This document shows, piece after piece, positions 47,672-59,140 of a stretch of 64,000 nucleotides of DNA. The notes below the pieces were generated by a model. It worked only from the letters and a program-made list of their open reading frames with translations, did not search any database and was not told where the DNA came from. The position numbers and the translations under genes were made by a program. The stretch is from Sclerotinia nivalis (lineage: Eukaryota; Ascomycota; Leotiomycetes; Helotiales; Sclerotiniaceae), in assembly GCA_029531795.1 (NCBI GenBank), contig JAPEIS010000010.1:1736001-1800000 (forward strand), read 5' to 3'. The first letter of the stretch is position 1. The number at the start of each line of letters is the position of its first letter.

Positions 47672-49041
47672 TATATTATATTATACTTTACAATCTTGAA
47701 ATCTTTCCACAGATATCAATCAACATTTCAGTTCACAACAACCTGTATATCATCAAAGCTCACTCTTTTTGTCGATCATTGCGCTATCATGGCTGTAAGC
47801 CAGGTAGCCACTTTTTAAACTCAATCTCAACCGGCTCGTCAACAAAATGCATACCGGCCGGAGATAAGAAAAGTATTCGACTTTGAACTTCGAATCAGCA
47901 CGGAATAAAATGTAGAAATGATCAATTTCCAAGACTACTTAAGGATAGGTAGACGGTTACCCCAGGAAAAGTTACTCATTTAAGGTTAGCGTTATCGCTT
48001 TTCCACTCTTTCTCGTAATTTTTCTTCCAAGACCAGTTAGGTCTTACTCACCAATACAACCTCAATGTTAAATGCTCAGATTTCGGGCCTCTTTCATCTT
48101 ATATATTGAATATCAAGAGAAGCGGCGGATTTTTCCTTGACATAAGAATAAGAAATATTATAACATAGGACTATTAATGTATTTCTTCATAAATTTTAAT
48201 CAGGCTAATTGCTTCGCAACTCAAAAGCTCCGAAGATTTGTCACTTAACTGACAGACAGTGGAGCAACATCATGTGAACAATTTGACCCTTCATCTGAAG
48301 TTAAACCTTCGCTTTGATAGCTTCCATGGAAAGATTATGTGATGTCCGAATCCTTGGGAACATCATTCAAGTAAGTATGGGACTGGCTGTAAATGGTTAA
48401 ACAATCGGCAGGCTGAATGCACATACACGCTTATGGCGCCCTAGATAGTTTTATGTGGCACTGTACAAGTACTGGTATGGCTCTAATGATTATACAAGGG
48501 CTGCATATGTTTTCTTCATGGACTATTCATGCTGCCCAGTGGATGTGAGATGCCAGCGCGAAATTGAGTTTTCATTGAATGTTCCCGCAGTTGATGGTCA
48601 AGGCTCTGACTCGCGTTCATGTTGCTTTCGCTCGGCGATGGGCGGAATTTATTGCGCATAATACTCCACTAGTATTGCTGACTAGTACAGTGCAGAGTAG
48701 TATTTAAGCCCAAGTCAACTTGTGCTTGTCAATTAAAGTTTGGGAATTCTTCTCTGATGATTGGTACAAAGTGTGGTGTCTTCTCCGTATTTTAAACTTT
48801 CTAGGGTACTCATACACATGAATATTTGACCTGCCGGTATATTAATCCTTACGCACGTTTCATTCCTCTTAATATTACGCTCCACAAAGTTGGTGACAAC
48901 TAATCATATTTCCATATGATAGAAAACGCCTTATCTTATGTTTTATACTGAGACTAACGGTTCGTATCTTCGGGATAATTCTTAAGCGTACTAGGGAACT
49001 TGTATTTTCCGGAACAATATTGCACCTGCATTTGAACTACT

Positions 49042-50824
49042 TCAACTGAAATCGTCCTCTTCGTTGCTTTCAGGGCCGAGATCATCACTATCGACATGCA
49101 CTGATTGCAGAAGTTGAGAAAAACCAGTGATTTTGGATAGCTCCGATATCTGAGTATTGTTAGTGATAAACGAGATATCCGAAGAATATAACAAACTTGT
49201 TCAATGACAGACCCATAAGCCACCTCTAGCACGTCAGCCTCTATCCGTTTCAATTCCAATACATTGCGTCGAGTGTCCGGGTCGATCATCTCATCCCTCA
49301 AAGATCCCACCGTCTGTTCGCTTGCATGAAGACGCTCTAATTGCAGCTGAACCCTATCTCGAATTAATTCTGTAGCTCGAAGCTTGAAAACGTCCTCCAG
49401 TCTGTGATCACTGATCAATGTCTCAAATTGATCGGTAGATTCTGTGACATCTATTCCTTGCCAGAAAACTTTCAATGAATGCTCGCCATCAACGTTTTGC
49501 ACAGTTTTGAACTCCAAGCCGTCTTCCTCGTTCAAGCAAGCAAAGTAAATGAATGGGCAATCCCATGAAGTTTGCCCATCCGAATGGCCTATGATACGAA
49601 CGGATGGGCGTTTTTGAAATGCAGCAACTTTTGCTGTGCGCAAAGGGTCAGTCGCCATTGGCTCCACTTCTAATATTAATGATGCAAATGGAATTTCTTC
49701 ATCGATAAAACCATAATTGAAGAGATTCTCGGCATCACTTCTGGCTCCATAATTAATGGTAACTTCGCTTCCTGCGTCCAATTGTATACCCTGCTCAAGA
49801 ACAAGTATGGCATTGCCATTCGATGCCTGTCTCCAGAATGCGGTGTGTTGCAATGAATGATTGGCCATATCAAGAACAGGCACCATCACGTCGCCAGCAT
49901 TTCCAAGTACTAAGGACCTTGATCTGTACCAAGCATCGAGTCGCACCCAGTCTGACAGTAGTAATGGCTGAAATGGTCCACCCTCTTCCCACCAGCACGA
50001 GTGACACCAAGATATTTGAATGGTCTTCTCACGCAGATCTTCAAATTCTCGTGATAGTATAACCATTTTGTTGATGACAGAATTCTGAGCGAACAATCAG
50101 CAAGTATTATAGCGGCAACTGTTGTTTCTTTCCACCATACTTCTAAAGACGTTCCCCTTAAAAGCATTCTCTCTTCGTCATTCCACATCGTAGGTAATGG
50201 AACCTTCTCCGGTAAAAACCTTACATACTCTGACCACGGATTCTTCACCCCAATGTTATAGACTCTTTCTGATTGTGATGCTGCCGTGGACAAAATACAC
50301 TCTTGTTCCAAACGGTCACAGTTGTGGCATTTGCCACTCTCACTTTCTTCAAATCCGGAACAGTCCAACTATGAAGTGGGTCAGCATGGCTTCAATTAAC
50401 TTACAGCACGACCATATCTCAAACGAATTTTCAACGTTACCTGTTGTCGATAACAAGATGTGCATATTACAGTCGTATTGTTCCTTGCAATAGTGATCTG
50501 CAGCAACAAAAATAACATCACGTCTCCTCTAATCGACTTTCCCCCTACCAACTCTCTTAACTGTTTGAAATGGTGATCTACCATCTCCATTTCCAATAGA
50601 AAGTCTTTACCCAGTACAAGGTCACAAGGGATGTCTAGTAAGGTGGGAATATCGCACGTATTCACTGAGCTCAGTGCTCGTGTAGTAGTGATGCCATTTT
50701 GAGGACTGACATTGTCTCCATGAAGACATATTTCCGATGAGGAAACAGCAGTGTCGAGGAATTCTACATTGTTCAATCTGCACCAGGCAGGTAGAGAAGA
50801 AAGAGGAAGAGGTGTAATGCGCAT
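49042..50824 (-). CDS. SET-domain protein, probable lysine methyltransferase
   Basis: Four exons (50824-50441, 50368-50141, 50084-49197, 49149-49042), all phase 0, give 535 residues. The N-terminus MRITPLPLSSLPAWCRLNNV resembles the start of Rubisco-LSMT/SETD6-like SET proteins. IPCDLVLGKDFLLEM and LFLLLQIT follow. A Cys-rich piece (CTSCYRQQ, CHNCDRLEQEC) straddles exons 1-2. The SET core motifs are VLDMANHS (about 274-281), INYG (about 314-317) and NYGF (about 327-330), the cofactor and lysine-channel residues. A helical C-terminal domain follows (QLQLERLHASEQTVGSLRDE). The last intron has donor GTTTGT and branch ACTAAC. Substrate unknown; ribosomal or other non-histone proteins are typical for the class. 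Confidence 0.88.
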
Positions 50825-53437
50825 TTTGTCGAGTGTGTATGTAAGATAATGTAATTTGTACAGTAGTGAATTTATTTGGTGTTTGATTGTTTGTCCGTTT
50901 GAAATTGTATGTAAATTGATTTATGTAGGAATGAAGGAAGTGGTTTGAAGTTTGTTTACAGTATTTTCAATATCAAAATGTTCCTGCCGCCAAACTACTT
51001 CCTCGAATCACTGTTCACCGCTTTATGGCAGAAATAATTACTGCCAAAAGGCGGTGGAACTACATAACTGAGTTGTTTTGTTTGCGCGTCTGAAAAGTTG
51101 TCAGGTAAAATTCGAAATTGAGCTTTTTTGCTTTCCTTTCCATTTGAGACAAATTCAATCGACTGAGAATAGAAACGCTTTCAGACTTTTCCTTGCGGTA
51201 GACATGCCTCACCGAAACGAAAATTATTGAAGCTATATGGACTATCAACTACAACACGAAAGGCTTCTGATGAAACTCTCTAATGTGTTGGACGAAGGAT
51301 TTGAACATGAATTTGGACAAGAATTTGGTATTGGGACGATTTGCGCCTAATGCCCTGTGATATGCAGATTCGAAATCACAGGTCGAGTTCTCCCACCTAT
51401 TGTAAGGTTGACGTTCCACGGAGTAATCGCAACCAAAGTTATTGCGGACACTGCAGGTTATTGAAGATAGTCCAACATTTGACACCCTTCTTAACGATCT
51501 CGAAATGGTAGAAAAGTCATTCACGGATTGAGCTTGAAATATTGTACGTCGGTTTATTCGACCTCATGGTACTATCTCCTTGCCCTCCATCGTATCTCGA
51601 GAACAGAGAAGTTTCATCGCCATCTGCACCAGCTTAAGATTTTCCGGGTAGTTTCCTGAAGGTAAGGTTTTGGGGTGAAACTACTGCCGATGACATTCAG
51701 TACTGTACCTCGAAATACACAATCATAGGGTTTACTCATCCCTGGTCTACACGGCTTTCCCCTGTGGGATCCGTACCAAAATCCTTCCTACCATCCCTTC
51801 AGATGCTCCCATCATGTCTCCACCTTGGTATTAGACCGATTTCATTCATTCCTGCCCATTCACAACATCCAAACATAAATCAACATCTCTCTCTAGCAAA
51901 GAAGTATCTAAGATTCCATCAAAAGTTCCAGATAGCTCAAGTTCAATTATCCAACGCTTGCACTCCGAAAAAGAAAGAAATGGTTTTATTCTTCAGGAAT
52001 GTGTACGTTTACTATCTTTCTCGTCCTGGACTGACCCATACTACGGCAATCGCGCTCTATATTTTGAATACCTCACGCACAGCGGTATATCATCTCCCTC
52101 CTTTCCGTCTCAAGTTATTGTTCGATCTTTTCTTATTCCTGTAGTCTTTTATTTCATCCCATTACATCGTACTTTCCTCGTTCCTTTTCTCCCCAAGCCA
52201 ACTCAGCCCCATCTATAACTTTGCGCACTTCAACTCCTCCCTCCACAGCAAACGCAAGCTAGTTCTGGTTTTCCCAAAGGAGAGCAACTCGCTCAGCTCC
52301 TCAAAACGATGGCCGTCTTTCCTTTCAAAGGGTTTGCTTCTCGCTAGAGCTTCTCATTAAAGTTTTACCTCCTATATCCTTCGCGATTCCAATCGAGGTG
52401 CGGATGCCTAGCATAAACAAGGAATCATGAATTAGATCGAAGTAAATCGAATACAAACAATTTCATACATGTATTCGGGAATATTTTACTTCCAAGTTCT
52501 TCTTAGTAAGTACAATTATAGTGTTTTTGTGAGGAAGTTATGAGGTTCGACCGTTCAAGAGTGGAATGAGTAAATCTATAGCTATTTCTTGATACCCCAT
52601 TCAATCTCTCATCCCATCCTCTCAACCCATCCATCCCACCCATCATCCAATCTAACCCTCCTTCCAAATCCCAATATCAATAATTCCTCATCCCCCATCT
52701 CTGCACTCCCTATAAAAAACACACAACCACCTCCATTCCCCAAAATCAAGCAGAGAAAATACCATGGAAGAATCAGAAACAAAGTACGAGGCAATTGAGG
52801 ACTTTCTATAGAATGATATTGGTGGGAAAGAAGTGCGGAGGACATGGAGAGCGTATCTGGGCGAGAAAATAACACGGGATGAGGTAGCCGCACTTTGCTC
52901 AACATGGAAGTGAAGTAGAGAGATACAAATGTAGTAATACATCTAGAGCTTGCCTTCTACCTCAAGCATCGTTCTCGAGTTCTAGAAAAATACAACTTCA
53001 TACCTCCAGAAGCAAGAAAGATCCTGCGTACCATAAACCCAAGCACACAACAATCGATGAACAATAATAACATGGAGAAGAATTGAATAAAACACATCAG
53101 AATAAACATCAAAATGAGAGTCAGACGAGAAGACGAGATGGCACAATGAAATAAGACTAGATATGAATCTCAAAACAAAGGTTGAATCTATCCATTTATT
53201 CTCCACAGACAAATATCCAACTCACAGACAAACCCATCTCGAAATCCTGCTAATCTCCCACTTCACTCCAAAATCCCCTCTTCCCCACACCCGACAGAGA
53301 AGAGAAATAAAAAGCCCTCGCCTTCCCAACAAACTCAAACTCAAACTCAAACTCAAACCCAAGCCAAGTTAGCCAACATCCATCAGCACCTATAAACCCT
53401 TCATCTCCCACCATAACCTCAAGCACCAAGCCAAGCA
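50825..53437. other. Intergenic, no convincing gene
   Basis: Two adjacent minus frames (51060-51248 and 51249-51524, 62 and 91 codons) could be one small gene or relic, but no motif is seen. At 52764-52913 (+) an ATG frame reads MEESETKYEAIEDFL, then in-frame TAG at 52809, then NDIGGKEVRRTWRAYLGEK to TGA. This is a possible decayed 50-residue helical ORF. A hexamer repeat AAACTC lies at about 53333-53358. ORFs at 51764-52218 are pyrimidine-rich leader-like sequence. Confidence 0.45.
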
Positions 53438-53628
53438 ATGGCACAAGCAACACCATTTACAAACTTAAGTTCCAAAAGCTCGACAGTAAGTCTAGCACGC
53501 TGTATCTTATCTTTCGCTGTACTTGGCTCGTGTGTTTATGTTTATCTGCATTGCAGTATCAAGGACATGCAGAGAGGGAAAATCATGAGATGTTGTGGGG
53601 GATAAATGGTAGTGGAAAGGGGATGTAG
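53438..53628 (+). CDS. Putative 39-residue protein from a spliced micro-gene
   Basis: Exon 1 (53438-53485, MAQATPFTNLSSKSST) and exon 2 (53557-53628, YQGHAERENHEMLWGINGSG to GKGM-stop) join in frame through a 71-nt intron with donor GTAAGT and acceptor TTGCAG. The start lies in the favourable context AAGCAATGG. No family is recognised. Support is the clean intron and a sensible soluble composition; random splicing of a 120-nt ORF cannot be excluded. Confidence 0.35.
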
Positions 53629-54015
53629 GGTGAAGTATCTAGAAGAAGATGAGGTGGTTGTGGAAAGATAGATGGATGGAAAGGTAGAATGAGATAGAAA
53701 TGGGATTTGATTATGTATGAATGCTTATTTAACCATTTGTAATGTCTAATGAATGGCGTACTGAGCATTGGAAACACATGTGAATCACTCGAGGTGCATG
53801 CAACGACAACTACCAAAGTCGAACTCACACTGATCAAGCCAGATCTCCCGCTAAGAAGACTTCAAACTTCAAACTTCCATATCTTTTCTATTCCATACGC
53901 CCATGTAAATGCGACGAGATCCAAAACCTCTCTATACATCATCTATATTCCAAGCGCCACGCCTATCCATAGGTACCATATTAAACTATACACGCACCAC
54001 TTCAGCGCTCACCCT

Positions 54016-54853
54016 TTACTCCAACTCAATTCTCTTTCCTCTCACACCAGCAAAACCTCCCACAAACTTCCCAACCACATATCCCCCAAACGCACCCGTA
54101 ATAACCGTAACCGGCCATTTCTGCCATTCCCTATCCCAATCCAGCGGGATGGGTACAGCGCCCAACCAAGCACCTAATGCACATCCTACTGCTGCACCAA
54201 ACACTTCGTCAACTGGCGCATATAACGATGCTATTTCAAGCCATCTAACAGAATCCACGCCATGGATATAGAAGAGGGGAAAAAGTGCGAGGAGAGAGAT
54301 ATGCGCCGAGGAAAGAAGTGTATGTTCCATATGTGTGGTAAAAGGAGCGCCGAAGAGGATTTGGAGGGCGGTGATGGCGGGGACGGTAGTGGCTGTTAGG
54401 ATGAGGGCGAATATAGTTGTCTATTAGAGAGAAGTATTAGCAGCAATTCATTCACATCTATTGAAAGATACCGCGCATGGGAGTAGATATTCAAATGAAA
54501 GAACATACAAATATTTTATGATTAACCTCTCCACCCTCCACACCCTTCCTCTTCTCCCCCGGCTTCAATTTCTTCGCCATATTTGACCCAGCAGCTGGTA
54601 AACATGTTACCGCATAAACTACCTGCAATAAAGCGACAGGTAATAACGAATGCAAAAGTGTGTGTACTGGATCTGCGACTAATGCAGAAAATCGAAAATA
54701 ATACGCCGATAGAAGGATAGCTGGCTGGACGTGAGTGACAATACGGGCCATGTTGGAAGGAAGGAATTCGATGGGAAATGATTTGGGTTTGGAGGAGGTA
54801 TCTCCAGACACTGGGCTAATTCCGGACATGGTGATGGGATCGATCAATGGCAT
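54016..54853 (-). CDS. gpi11: GPI11/PIG-F, GPI-anchor ethanolamine-phosphate transfer partner
   Basis: Exons 54853-54509 and 54420-54016 give 249 residues. It is a multi-pass ER membrane protein: RIVTHVQPAILLSAYYFRFS, LLPVALLQVVYAVTCLP, TTIFALILTATTVPAITALQ, ILFGAPFTTHMEHTLLSSAH, ISLLALFPLFYIHGVD, WPVTVITGAFGGYVVGKF. The GAP...T...HT motif and the C-terminal GCALGAWLGAVPIPLDWDR-Trp are typical of PIG-F/Gpi11. By family it partners Gpi13 and Gpi7, which add phosphoethanolamine to GPI mannoses in the ER. The intron has donor GTATGT, a CTAATACTT branch region and acceptor AATAG. The in-frame Met 9 (MSGIS) could be the true start. Confidence 0.93.
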
Positions 54854-55274
54854 TTTTTTTTGGTGTTGTCAATTAAAAGATGCAGATTGTGAGCTTCGTG
54901 TTTTAGAGCTCCGTCACTTAGCGTCGGCATTTTTCGGCAAGAGTGCCGATGAAGTTTTAATATTGATAAAATGGAAGTGTTATGAAGCAGTTTTGGGAAC
55001 ATCATTGTGAGGATATGTATGATTTGTTCAAATGTGTTTTGTCATTTTGAAGCCATATACCATGCAATATTAAACAACCCTTTACCTTTTTGCCATAGCT
55101 CTTAATATTTGTAAAAGCGTCCAGCTCCCTTTTCATGACATCACACAATCCCCCAAGTAATACTTCAGCACTTCTTTCTGCCCTTAAACGTAGATCTAGA
55201 CCAGGTCTAGCTTAATAACAGCTTCTACTCATGATATCGAAGTACCTTCCAGCAATATTTCAACCCGCCAGCCC

Positions 55275-56154
55275 TCAAGATGTAGATTCGGGTCTAGCCA
55301 CCAAGTTTCTCAGTGAAAGATCATACACAATATCCTCAATCTTTTTCACATTATATTTGATACCATCACTTCTTCTCCTCAAAACATCATTCTTCAAATT
55401 CAAGATTTGGAATCCTGCATGTAAATCCTTAACGAATTGACTGATTTGTAGAGGTCTCTGGTAATCTCCAAGAGTAACGGAATTGATAGCTAGTCGTGAA
55501 AGCTCTTCGATCAAGGAGATGAGGGAGAGGAGGTATTCTTCGATGCTGATGTGGAAAGCGTCTCGGTCTTTGAGATTGACTGGGACTGTTGTATTGTTAG
55601 CTGTGCCATTCGCAGAGAAGATATGTGCCAAGTAATTACCTTGAAGAATCTCTCCTACTTCCTCAATTGTGAGAAGTCTTCCCGATTCCACGGGCTTTCC
55701 GTCCTTGGTCAATCCACCAAGCCATCCGCAGAGGAGAATGGCAAAGATCACATTCTGTACATCTCTTGTCCAACTTCCATTATATCTATACCCGTTAGCC
55801 AGGCATATCATCGTAAAACCCCGAGCGCATACTTGTAATATGGATGATTCGAAGCAACGCTTGCAAGCTTTTGAATACTCTCAGCTTCCTCTTTTATAGC
55901 TTTCTCTGCAGATTCAAGAACTGGCTGCACTATGAAATATTAGACGGCGAAATCTAGAAAGCAGCCCTGGAAGACTCACAGTGAGAAGCTGGTGTTGAAT
56001 GCGCTCGAGATAAAACTGATTGGGCATTTCTACATTGCCTCTCCAATGTCTGCAGAATAACTTTGATTTGATCTCTTACTTCGGCATCTTCATCAATCTT
56101 GGTTTGTAGATCTTCAAAGATCTTTGGGTCTACCATTCCATTGAGGTCCGACAT
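55275..56154 (-). CDS. tsn1: Translin (single-stranded nucleic-acid binding protein)
   Basis: Exons 56154-55980, 55929-55833, 55785-55640 and 55585-55275 give 242 residues. It has MVDPKIFEDLQTKIDEDAEV, the helical QPVLESAEKAIKEEAESIQK, NGSWTRDVQNVIFAI, then ILQ-VPVNLKDRDAFHISIEEY, SLISLIEELSRLAINSVTLG, QFVKDLHAGFQILNLKNDVL and RRSDGIKYNVKKIEDIVYDL, all aligning with translin. It forms octamers and, with TRAX, the C3PO endoribonuclease that acts on small-RNA and tRNA processing intermediates. The third intron (54 nt, 55639-55586) is a multiple of three with no stop. Retention would insert 18 residues before VPVNL; family alignment and the GTAATT/GCTAACA/ACAG signals favour splicing. The start is MSDLNG. 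Confidence 0.93.
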
Positions 56155-56614
56155 TTTGCTTGAAAGTTTTGGAGGGGTACGGAGATATTGTGGTGGGGTT
56201 TTACTTTGTGGGTTTGCTTTGAAGAATAAATTTTGAATCACATAAACAAAATATTTCACGACCAATCTGAAGATTATAATTCACGACCGCGTTTTGGTAT
56301 CAACCTCGCGCATGTGGTTATCAATGCATATTAATAGGAAGGTTCAAAATCGCGTTTTAGGATGATTTGTAGTGTCGGTATCACAGTAAAATTCATATAG
56401 CTCTCTAGTATAGATAGAATACAAGATCCCCCTAGATATTTCAATTTTCACCCGATAATTTCTAGCCAAATCCAGATACCGCGCGAACAAACCTCTCCAT
56501 TCATGAAATCCACCAAAGCCATCCGAAACATGTCAACTTCAAACCAATTCCATAGCTCACAAACCAAAAACCAAGGACTCTTCTTCACAATCCAGGCAAG
56601 CCCAGAATTTGCAA
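56155..56614. other. Intergenic between translin and U2 genes
   Basis: Translin promoter and the region downstream of U2. No gene seen. Confidence 0.5.
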
Positions 56615-56889
56615 TGAAAAGAAGTTGTTCGCTTCACCTGGAGGCAGTGTAATACCAGGGAAACTGTGGGAATGATCATGCGCGAGCACAGCGGACCATC
56701 CCCGAAAGACAAAAATAAGTATAATCAATGTGACCGTCTGTGACGATCTTTCAGAGATTAAACTGAAAAGAACAGATACTACACTTGATCTAAGCCTGTA
56801 AGAGAAACCATTGTTAGCAAAGAATCAAAAGATGAAGAGAAAGGAGAGGAAGAATGTAGGGGGTATCTTACCAATAGGCAAAGAGAGCT
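56615..56889 (-). ncRNA. U2 spliceosomal snRNA with a spliceosomal intron
   Basis: On the minus strand, 56795 leftward reads GCTTAGATCAAGTGTAGTAT and on through CTGTTCTTTTCAGTTTAATC, i.e. U2 with the branch-site pairing GUAGUA at 56782-56777. An Sm-type site (AUUUUUG, 56708-56718) and a 3' stem-loop CUGGUAUUACACUGCCUCCA near 56632-56660 follow. The expected 5' end is not adjacent. Upstream comes an intron of 76 nt (56871-56796) with donor GTAAGA, branch TTGCTAACA and acceptor TTACAG. The missing piece AGCTCTCTTTGCCTATTG follows at 56889-56872. Joining them restores GCC-UAUU-GGC, stem-loop I. Mature length would be about 200 nt. The exact 5' and 3' ends are estimated. Confidence 0.9.
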
Positions 56890-56920
56890 ACTTTTTCAAA
56901 ATATCGGGAGGGAAGAGAAT

Positions 56921-56929
56921 CTTATATAG
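56921..56929 (-). promoter_or_regulatory. TATA box of the U2 snRNA gene
   Basis: CTATATAAG on the minus strand, about 32-40 nt upstream of the predicted U2 5' end. The surrounding 30 nt (CCAAATATC, TATATAAG, ATTCTCTTCCCTC) are exactly repeated at 59887-59916 (+), marking a conserved promoter segment. Confidence 0.7.
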
Positions 56930-57135
56930 ATATTTGGGAGTGGCCTGTGCGCGCTAGGAAAGAGGCCAGTTAGTGCAAACATGTTTGACCAAGTGACAAA
57001 CGTGGCAAACTGCTTTGACCGTACCTACTCCGTAGTTCTCGCGCTTACTCCGTAAAAAAGAAAAAAAAAGTTCTTTCAGTCAACTTAGGTAATCACCATC
57101 TCCACCCAAGGCTCCACTCTGTACTTTGTGCATCG

Positions 57136-57216
57136 GGGAAATTGTGCTTAGGAGGAAATTGTGCTCAAGGGAATTGTGCTCAAGGGAATTGTGCTCTAGG
57201 GAATTGTGCTCAAGGA
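57136..57216. repeat. 15-bp tandem repeat upstream of U2
   Basis: Five copies of GGAATTGTGCTCAAG, the first two with one extra A. They lie about 250 bp upstream of the U2 start on the U2 promoter side. Confidence 0.9.
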
Positions 57217-57636
57217 AATTTCTACATGGAAATTATACACCTTCATATTTACTTATTTTACTTTTCACCAGACTAACCAGACTACCATATCATGGTTGAT
57301 CAATAGTCTTAAGTGTTCTACACTATCTTGATATATATCTAGAGAAACACGAATGCGCATCCAAAGTCAGATGGTGTACAAGATGATTATTGCATGCACA
57401 TATTTCTCAGCGTTGGGGGGATTTGGTAATTTAATTACCGGTTCTATCTTTGCATTATCATCTGATCAAGTTTTCAAGAGTTTAGTAGGCTTCGAGCCTC
57501 GAGTATACAAATTTCACCACTGGAATTCAACAATGCTTCGTTTGAGGCCGCCATGATTGGAAAGAAGGTCGGGGACAAATACTAGTGATCACTGTCCCTA
57601 TCCTACTCCCAAACTTCGTCCCCAATAAAAGCCTGG

Positions 57637-57917
57637 TCAAACGAAGGGCCAGACATATGTGCTTTTAAGTGGCATTTCGTCCATGAGACTGTCCTTCTCC
57701 GACTCCGCATACGACATGTCGTTAATCGCACTGATTGTTGTCTCATTTCCCTGTACATATTGCTAGAAGTGGATGTTGTTAGAGTCAATATCTGAATTTC
57801 TGACCTTACTTCATGTCCTATATGGCTGCCGTGGCAACCTTTTTTGAACCTTTCGTGCTTTCGTTCTCTTCTTTTTTTCACTATCCGATTCTTTCTTATC
57901 CTACGTGTGAAATGCAT
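57637..57917 (-). CDS. Hypothetical basic small protein, two exons
   Basis: Exon 57917-57810 (MHFTRRIRKNRIVKKRRERK, then ERFKKGCHGSHIGHE) splices through a 47-nt intron (donor GTAAGG, branch CTCTAACA, acceptor TTCTAG) to 57762-57637 (QYVQGNETTISAINDMSYAE to YVWPFV-stop). Further codons upstream to about 58110 (RGKSQMQFLEWTLRPDITSR) may belong to the same gene through another intron, so the 5' end is uncertain. No family is recognised. Confidence 0.35.
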
Positions 57918-58553
57918 TAGTGTCTGTTGTCACGTTACTTGGAGAGTTCTCAAGGTTTTTGTCAAATTGGGTTTCCGCTTCCTTGATGTGATATCAGGGC
58001 GTAACGTCCATTCGAGGAACTGCATTTGTGATTTTCCTCTTGGACCAGTGCCAAACCTCAACATCAAACATTTTTCTATAATGAATGCTTCCAGTTGGAG
58101 TGTTAAGTGTGCTGATAAGTGAAGCTGGTACTAGATAAGTATAACAGATTCTCGTTCTTGTTTATAATATACTTTCAATATTCAAGTAAAAGTGAATTTC
58201 GAAGCTTGCAGGTCGCAATTAATCTATTCCTTTTTGAGTTTCTTCTATCAAATTTTTTCTATTCTACACAAACAAACATTGATTCAGAAGTTCGATCTGA
58301 TCTCAATTTGCAGAGACCAGTCACTCATTCTTCATTGGTTCACGCCTGGAAGATAGATTCTCTAACAATCCAAACGTTTCCCCTCACCTGTCAAAATCCG
58401 AAACTGGAAAAAAAGGTTCGTCAATGATCCAGACTTCACTTTTTCTATAGTATACATCTTTTGTATCCCATGTGCCTGGTAACATGTTGCTGGTGCTATG
58501 CTTTCTTGAGGATTCGAAATCCGAGTTTTGGATCTTCTTCACATGTTGTGTGT

Positions 58554-59058
58554 TTACTGAATACTAATTTCCGAGACCATGATAGGCAAGATGAATGTGG
58601 AAACCCCGTTATTGTTCGGTCTGCATCCAAGCTTGTGGACAGTCAGCAACTGTTGTCGTACTTGTTGCAATTGTAACTGTAATGCATTGTTTTGTTCGGC
58701 TCCGGCCATTATTGCTTCCTGTAACTCTTGTCGTGATGGTTGTTGCAATTGTACCTGTAAAGCATTGATTTGGCCGGCTGTGGGCTCATCTCTTGCAAAA
58801 TCTGCCTGGGAAATGTTAACTTCAATTTCAGTGGCCATAAGGATAAGGGCAGGTCTTAAATCTACTCACAATTGCTCGTGGTGCCGCATCTCTAGCATTT
58901 GCAGCCATTGCTTCTCCAACATTCGCAGCGGCTGCTTGATCAGCGCGTCTAGCTCCAGAGGCCGCTCTCCATATATACCCTCTTTCCCGAAATCTTTCGG
59001 TGATTGCATCGACTTCCTCTTGTGTTATCTTTCGTGGTAGATCTTCTAGCCTCGACAT
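58554..59058 (-). CDS. Hypothetical Gln-rich coiled-coil protein
   Basis: Exons 59058-58870 and 58805-58554 give 146 residues, with donor GTGAGT, a GTTAAC branch-like site and acceptor CCCAG. MSRLEDLPRKITQEEVDAIT and an Ala-rich helix (RRADQAAAANVGEAMAANAR) precede repeated Gln-rich helical stretches (QINALQVQLQQPSRQELQEA, NNALQLQLQQVRQQLLTV). The tandem ALQ-QLQQ pattern suggests a coiled coil. No domain recognised. It is head-to-head with another coiled-coil ORF at 59141-59422. Confidence 0.55.
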
Positions 59059-59140
59059 GATATCCCATTTTCTCTCCGATGATCTGACTGGCTCGATAAT
59101 GTAATTATCACGAATTAGTTTCTGGATCGCGATTCGTAAG

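Larger units (their letters stand above)
46645..49041. other. Intergenic, long, with two simple-repeat blocks
   Basis: The Cat8/FacB promoter lies at its left end and includes the GT-rich tract. Then comes an AGCTTAGCT-type repeat near 47243-47262 and the heptamer block near 47546-47671. From 47830 to 49040 nothing is recognised; ORFs are short and motif-free. Confidence 0.5.

Noticed and set aside
47421..47886. Three overlapping plus ORFs of 92-119 codons rich in Tyr, Ile and His
   Set aside because: They are products of the heptamer repeat, which is open in all frames; no start context or motif.
56155..56265. Upstream in-frame start for translin at 56265
   Set aside because: It would add 37 residues (MVVKYFVYVIQ...) with no counterpart in translin; MSDLNG at 56154 fits the family N-terminus.
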